Source: Thermoflexia bacterium
GTDB taxonomy: Bacteria; Chloroflexota; Anaerolineae; B4-G1; SLSP01
Reading direction: 5' to 3'
DNA length: 6,647 nt
Assembly (NCBI GenBank): GCA_030605705.1
Contig: JAUWHU010000080.1
Coordinates: forward strand, 1-6,647
Below the pieces are notes generated by a model. It was not told the DNA's origin, did not search any database, and saw nothing but the letters and a program-made list of their open reading frames with translations. This document shows positions 4,716-6,647 of this stretch, piece after piece. Position numbers and translations under genes: made by a program. The stretch's first letter is position 1. Each line of letters starts with the position of its first letter.

Positions 4716-6617
4716 TCACCCAAGTCGCAGCCAGACCTGCATAGGGCCAGGTTCGCGGTTGGCCCAGGCGTAGTAGGGAATAGCGGTCGCCTCTACAGGC
4801 TGCCCCTGCTCTCTCTCTGAACAGGGCAACGCCGTGCGGTACAGATGGTGAGTCCAGGCGTTGTCTGGCGGAACGACTTTAGCCTGACCACGCAGTACGA
4901 CCACGCCGCCGAGCAAGTCGGGCCGGAACTCCGCCGTGAAATTTGCATCGGCGGGCAAGACGATGTCGCGTGGATCAAGGCCGGAATTATCGGCTTGCTC
5001 AACGCAGTAGAGAAGCGGCCCGCGCGTCAGAGCAACTCGACCCGCGTTCTCGGTGACGTAGGGGTGACATGCGACGCGGCGGACCGGCATCGGCAGATTG
5101 AGCCGCACGACATCGCCAGGCCGCCAGGCGCGGCGGACCTCGGCGTAGGAGCCGGGGGTGAGCAAGCCCGTGAAAGGCTGCCCGTTGATCTCAAGCGTGG
5201 CCCCCTCCTCGCACCAACCGGGAATACGCAGCCACAGGCTGAAAGTCCCCTTACCCTCAATCTCAATAACGACCTCGCCGTCCCACGGGTAGCGGGTGTG
5301 TTGGGTCAGGCCGACGGTGCGGCCATCAGGGAGGGGAATGTGGGCAGCCCCCTGGGCGTAGAGGTGTACCCAGAGACCCGCGTCGGAGCAGCTGTAGAAG
5401 TAGCCGGGCAGCGACGCAAGAAGGCGGGTGATATTGGGTGGGCAGCAGGCGCAGCCAAACCACGGTTGCCGGCGATGCGTCCCGTCGTCGGCCAGGGGGT
5501 TCTGGTAGAAGTAGGATTCTCCATCCAATGAGAGACCGGGAAGGACTCCGTTGTAGAGCGCGGTCTCCAAGACATCGGCGTAGCGGGCGTCGCCCGCCAG
5601 CGCAAGCAAACGCCAGCTCCACATCACGTTGCCGATGGCGGCGCAGGTCTCCGCGTAGGCGCGCTCGTTGGGCAGTTCATAATCTCTCCCAAACGCCTCG
5701 CCCTCGTAGCGCGAGCCAATGCTCCCGCTGACGTACATCTGCCGCGCCGTCATATTGCGCCAGAGACGGTCGAGCACGTGACGCAGGTCAGCCTCGCCCG
5801 TCTCGGCGTAGAGGTCCGTCGCCCCTGCGTTCAGGTAAACGGCGCGCACGGCGTGGCCCGCCATCCGCTCCAATTCCCGAAACGGCTCGTGGTCCTGGTG
5901 ATACGCGCGGCCACCGATCAATCCCTGCCCGCGTGCGTCTAAGAAAAACAACGCCTGCTCACGGTACCTCGGCTCGCCTGTCTCACGCGCCAGTTCAACC
6001 AGCGCCATCTCAATCTCCGGGTGGCCGCTGGTACCGGCCCGCTCGCGCTCCTCTAGCGGGCCGAAGTGGTCGCAAATGTGGTCGGCCAGACGGCAGGCGA
6101 CGCGGAGGAGGCGGTCATCGCCGGTAGCGCGGTGGTGGGCGATGGCGGCCTGGATCAGGTGCCCAGCGCAATACAGTTCGTGCATATCGCGCAGGTTGGT
6201 CCAGCGCTCGGCGGCCCTCTCGCGCACGAAGTAGGTGTTGAGATAGCCGTCGGGTCGCTGCGCGCCGGCGATCTCGGCGCTCACCGTGCCGGCCATCTCC
6301 GCCAGGGCCGGATCCGCGCCAGTGGCGAGTGTCCACGCGACCGCCTCAAGCCATTTGTAAACGTCGGAGTCGTTGTAGTATCTGCCCTGGAAGGGAACGT
6401 CTACCTTGCCCGCCGCGCGGCGAAAATTATCAATCCGGCCGGTCTCCTCGAGAAGGCGGTACTGTGAGGGAAGCGTGATCTCCCGGTTGACCCGGCGACG
6501 CGGCGCCCAGAAACCATCGGCGAGCGTGACGGCGGTCAGCGGCACAGGCCGCAGGCGGGCGTGCGGACTTCGGGACGTGTCTACTACAACAGCGAACGGT
6601 CGAGGCTGGTCGTGCAT
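4716..6617 (-). CDS. Glycoside hydrolase family 127 protein, probable beta-L-arabinofuranosidase
   Basis: This 633-residue protein matches GH127 (formerly DUF1680), whose characterised member HypBA1 of Bifidobacterium longum (about 658 residues) releases L-arabinofuranose from beta-1,2-linked arabino-oligosaccharides. The zinc/cysteine active site is intact (numbering from ATG 6617): E307 in GEAFG, E323 and C325 in ETC, and the adjacent C391/C392 in CACCPPN. These correspond to HypBA1 E322, E338, C340, C417 and C418, with the same 16- and 2-residue spacings. Conserved histidines appear in MHELYCAGH, GHPEIE and GHAVR. The N-terminal part (about 25-415) should form the (alpha/alpha)6 barrel, followed by beta-sandwich domains. 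There is no signal peptide, so it probably acts in the cytoplasm on imported oligosaccharides. The start is set by AGGTGA at 6626-6631. Upstream genes lie outside the window; substrate specificity within the family varies and is inferred. Confidence 0.92.
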   Translation of the reverse strand: MHDQPRPFAVVVDTSRSPHARLRPVPLTAVTLADGFWAPRRRVNREITLPSQYRLLEETGRIDNFRRAAGKVDVPFQGRYYNDSDVYKWLEAVAWTLATGADPALAEMAGTVSAEIAGAQRPDGYLNTYFVRERAAERWTNLRDMHELYCAGHLIQAAIAHHRATGDDRLLRVACRLADHICDHFGPLEERERAGTSGHPEIEMALVELARETGEPRYREQALFFLDARGQGLIGGRAYHQDHEPFRELERMAGHAVRAVYLNAGATDLYAETGEADLRHVLDRLWRNMTARQMYVSGSIGSRYEGEAFGRDYELPNERAYAETCAAIGNVMWSWRLLALAGDARYADVLETALYNGVLPGLSLDGESYFYQNPLADDGTHRRQPWFGCACCPPNITRLLASLPGYFYSCSDAGLWVHLYAQGAAHIPLPDGRTVGLTQHTRYPWDGEVVIEIEGKGTFSLWLRIPGWCEEGATLEINGQPFTGLLTPGSYAEVRRAWRPGDVVRLNLPMPVRRVACHPYVTENAGRVALTRGPLLYCVEQADNSGLDPRDIVLPADANFTAEFRPDLLGGVVVLRGQAKVVPPDNAWTHHLYRTALPCSEREQGQPVEATAIPYYAWANREPGPMQVWLRLG

Positions 6618-6625
6618 GGTTTTGT

Positions 6626-6631
6626 TCACCT
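6626..6631 (-). promoter_or_regulatory. Ribosome-binding site deciding the GH127 start
   Basis: AGGTGA on the minus strand lies eight bases before ATG 6617. The longer reading frame would start at GTG 6629, which is inside this motif and has no ribosome site in the visible upstream sequence, so the ATG is preferred. Only 16 bases remain to the window edge, too few to judge a promoter. Confidence 0.6.
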
Positions 6632-6647
6632 AAAGCGGTTTTAGAGG

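Noticed and set aside
4845..5531. 228-codon plus-strand frame opposite GH127
   Set aside because: Antisense shadow; the minus-strand GH127 frame carries complete catalytic motifs throughout this stretch.

Overview
This window carries five convincing protein-coding genes separated by intergenic stretches that are unusually rich in short repeats and hairpins. The DNA is fairly GC-rich. High GC, housekeeping genes spaced by mosaics of CGCAAAGAC-type and CACCACAGAGAC-type repeats, and the family mix together suggest a free-living bacterium, perhaps Chloroflexota (Anaerolineae-like). That assignment is an inference from general appearance; no marker gene fixes the taxon.

Layout: 1-449 has no credible gene but holds at least four separate inverted repeats and an 8-bp tandem repeat. 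450-1133 (minus) is a PlsC-type lysophospholipid acyltransferase with a recognisable promoter at 1186-1213. Divergent from it, 1418-1909 (plus) is a small DUF456-family membrane protein. The divergent spacer holds a nested palindromic element (1279-1370), and a related element lies beyond the DUF456 gene (1992-2083) next to a CGCAAAG repeat (1936-1968). 2132-4253 (minus) is a two-gene operon, xpt-guaA, with a 14-bp overlap and a good promoter at 4296-4324. 4341-4715 is another repeat-bearing spacer. 4716-6617 (minus) is a glycoside hydrolase family 127 enzyme (beta-L-arabinofuranosidase type) with all expected catalytic and zinc-binding residues; it starts only 30 bases from the window edge.

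How the genes work together: only xpt and guaA form an obvious functional unit. Xpt makes XMP from xanthine and PRPP, and GuaA aminates XMP to GMP, so the pair gives a direct xanthine-to-GMP route. PlsC serves phospholipid synthesis, the DUF456 protein is of unknown function, and the GH127 enzyme degrades arabinose-containing plant glycans; nothing in the window ties these three to each other.

I did not find a clearly new multi-gene system. The points most worth a second look are regulatory or structural: an inverted repeat whose arms bracket the xpt-guaA promoter, a shared 17-bp repeat placed the same way behind both plsC and the DUF456 gene, and paired palindromic elements flanking the DUF456 gene.
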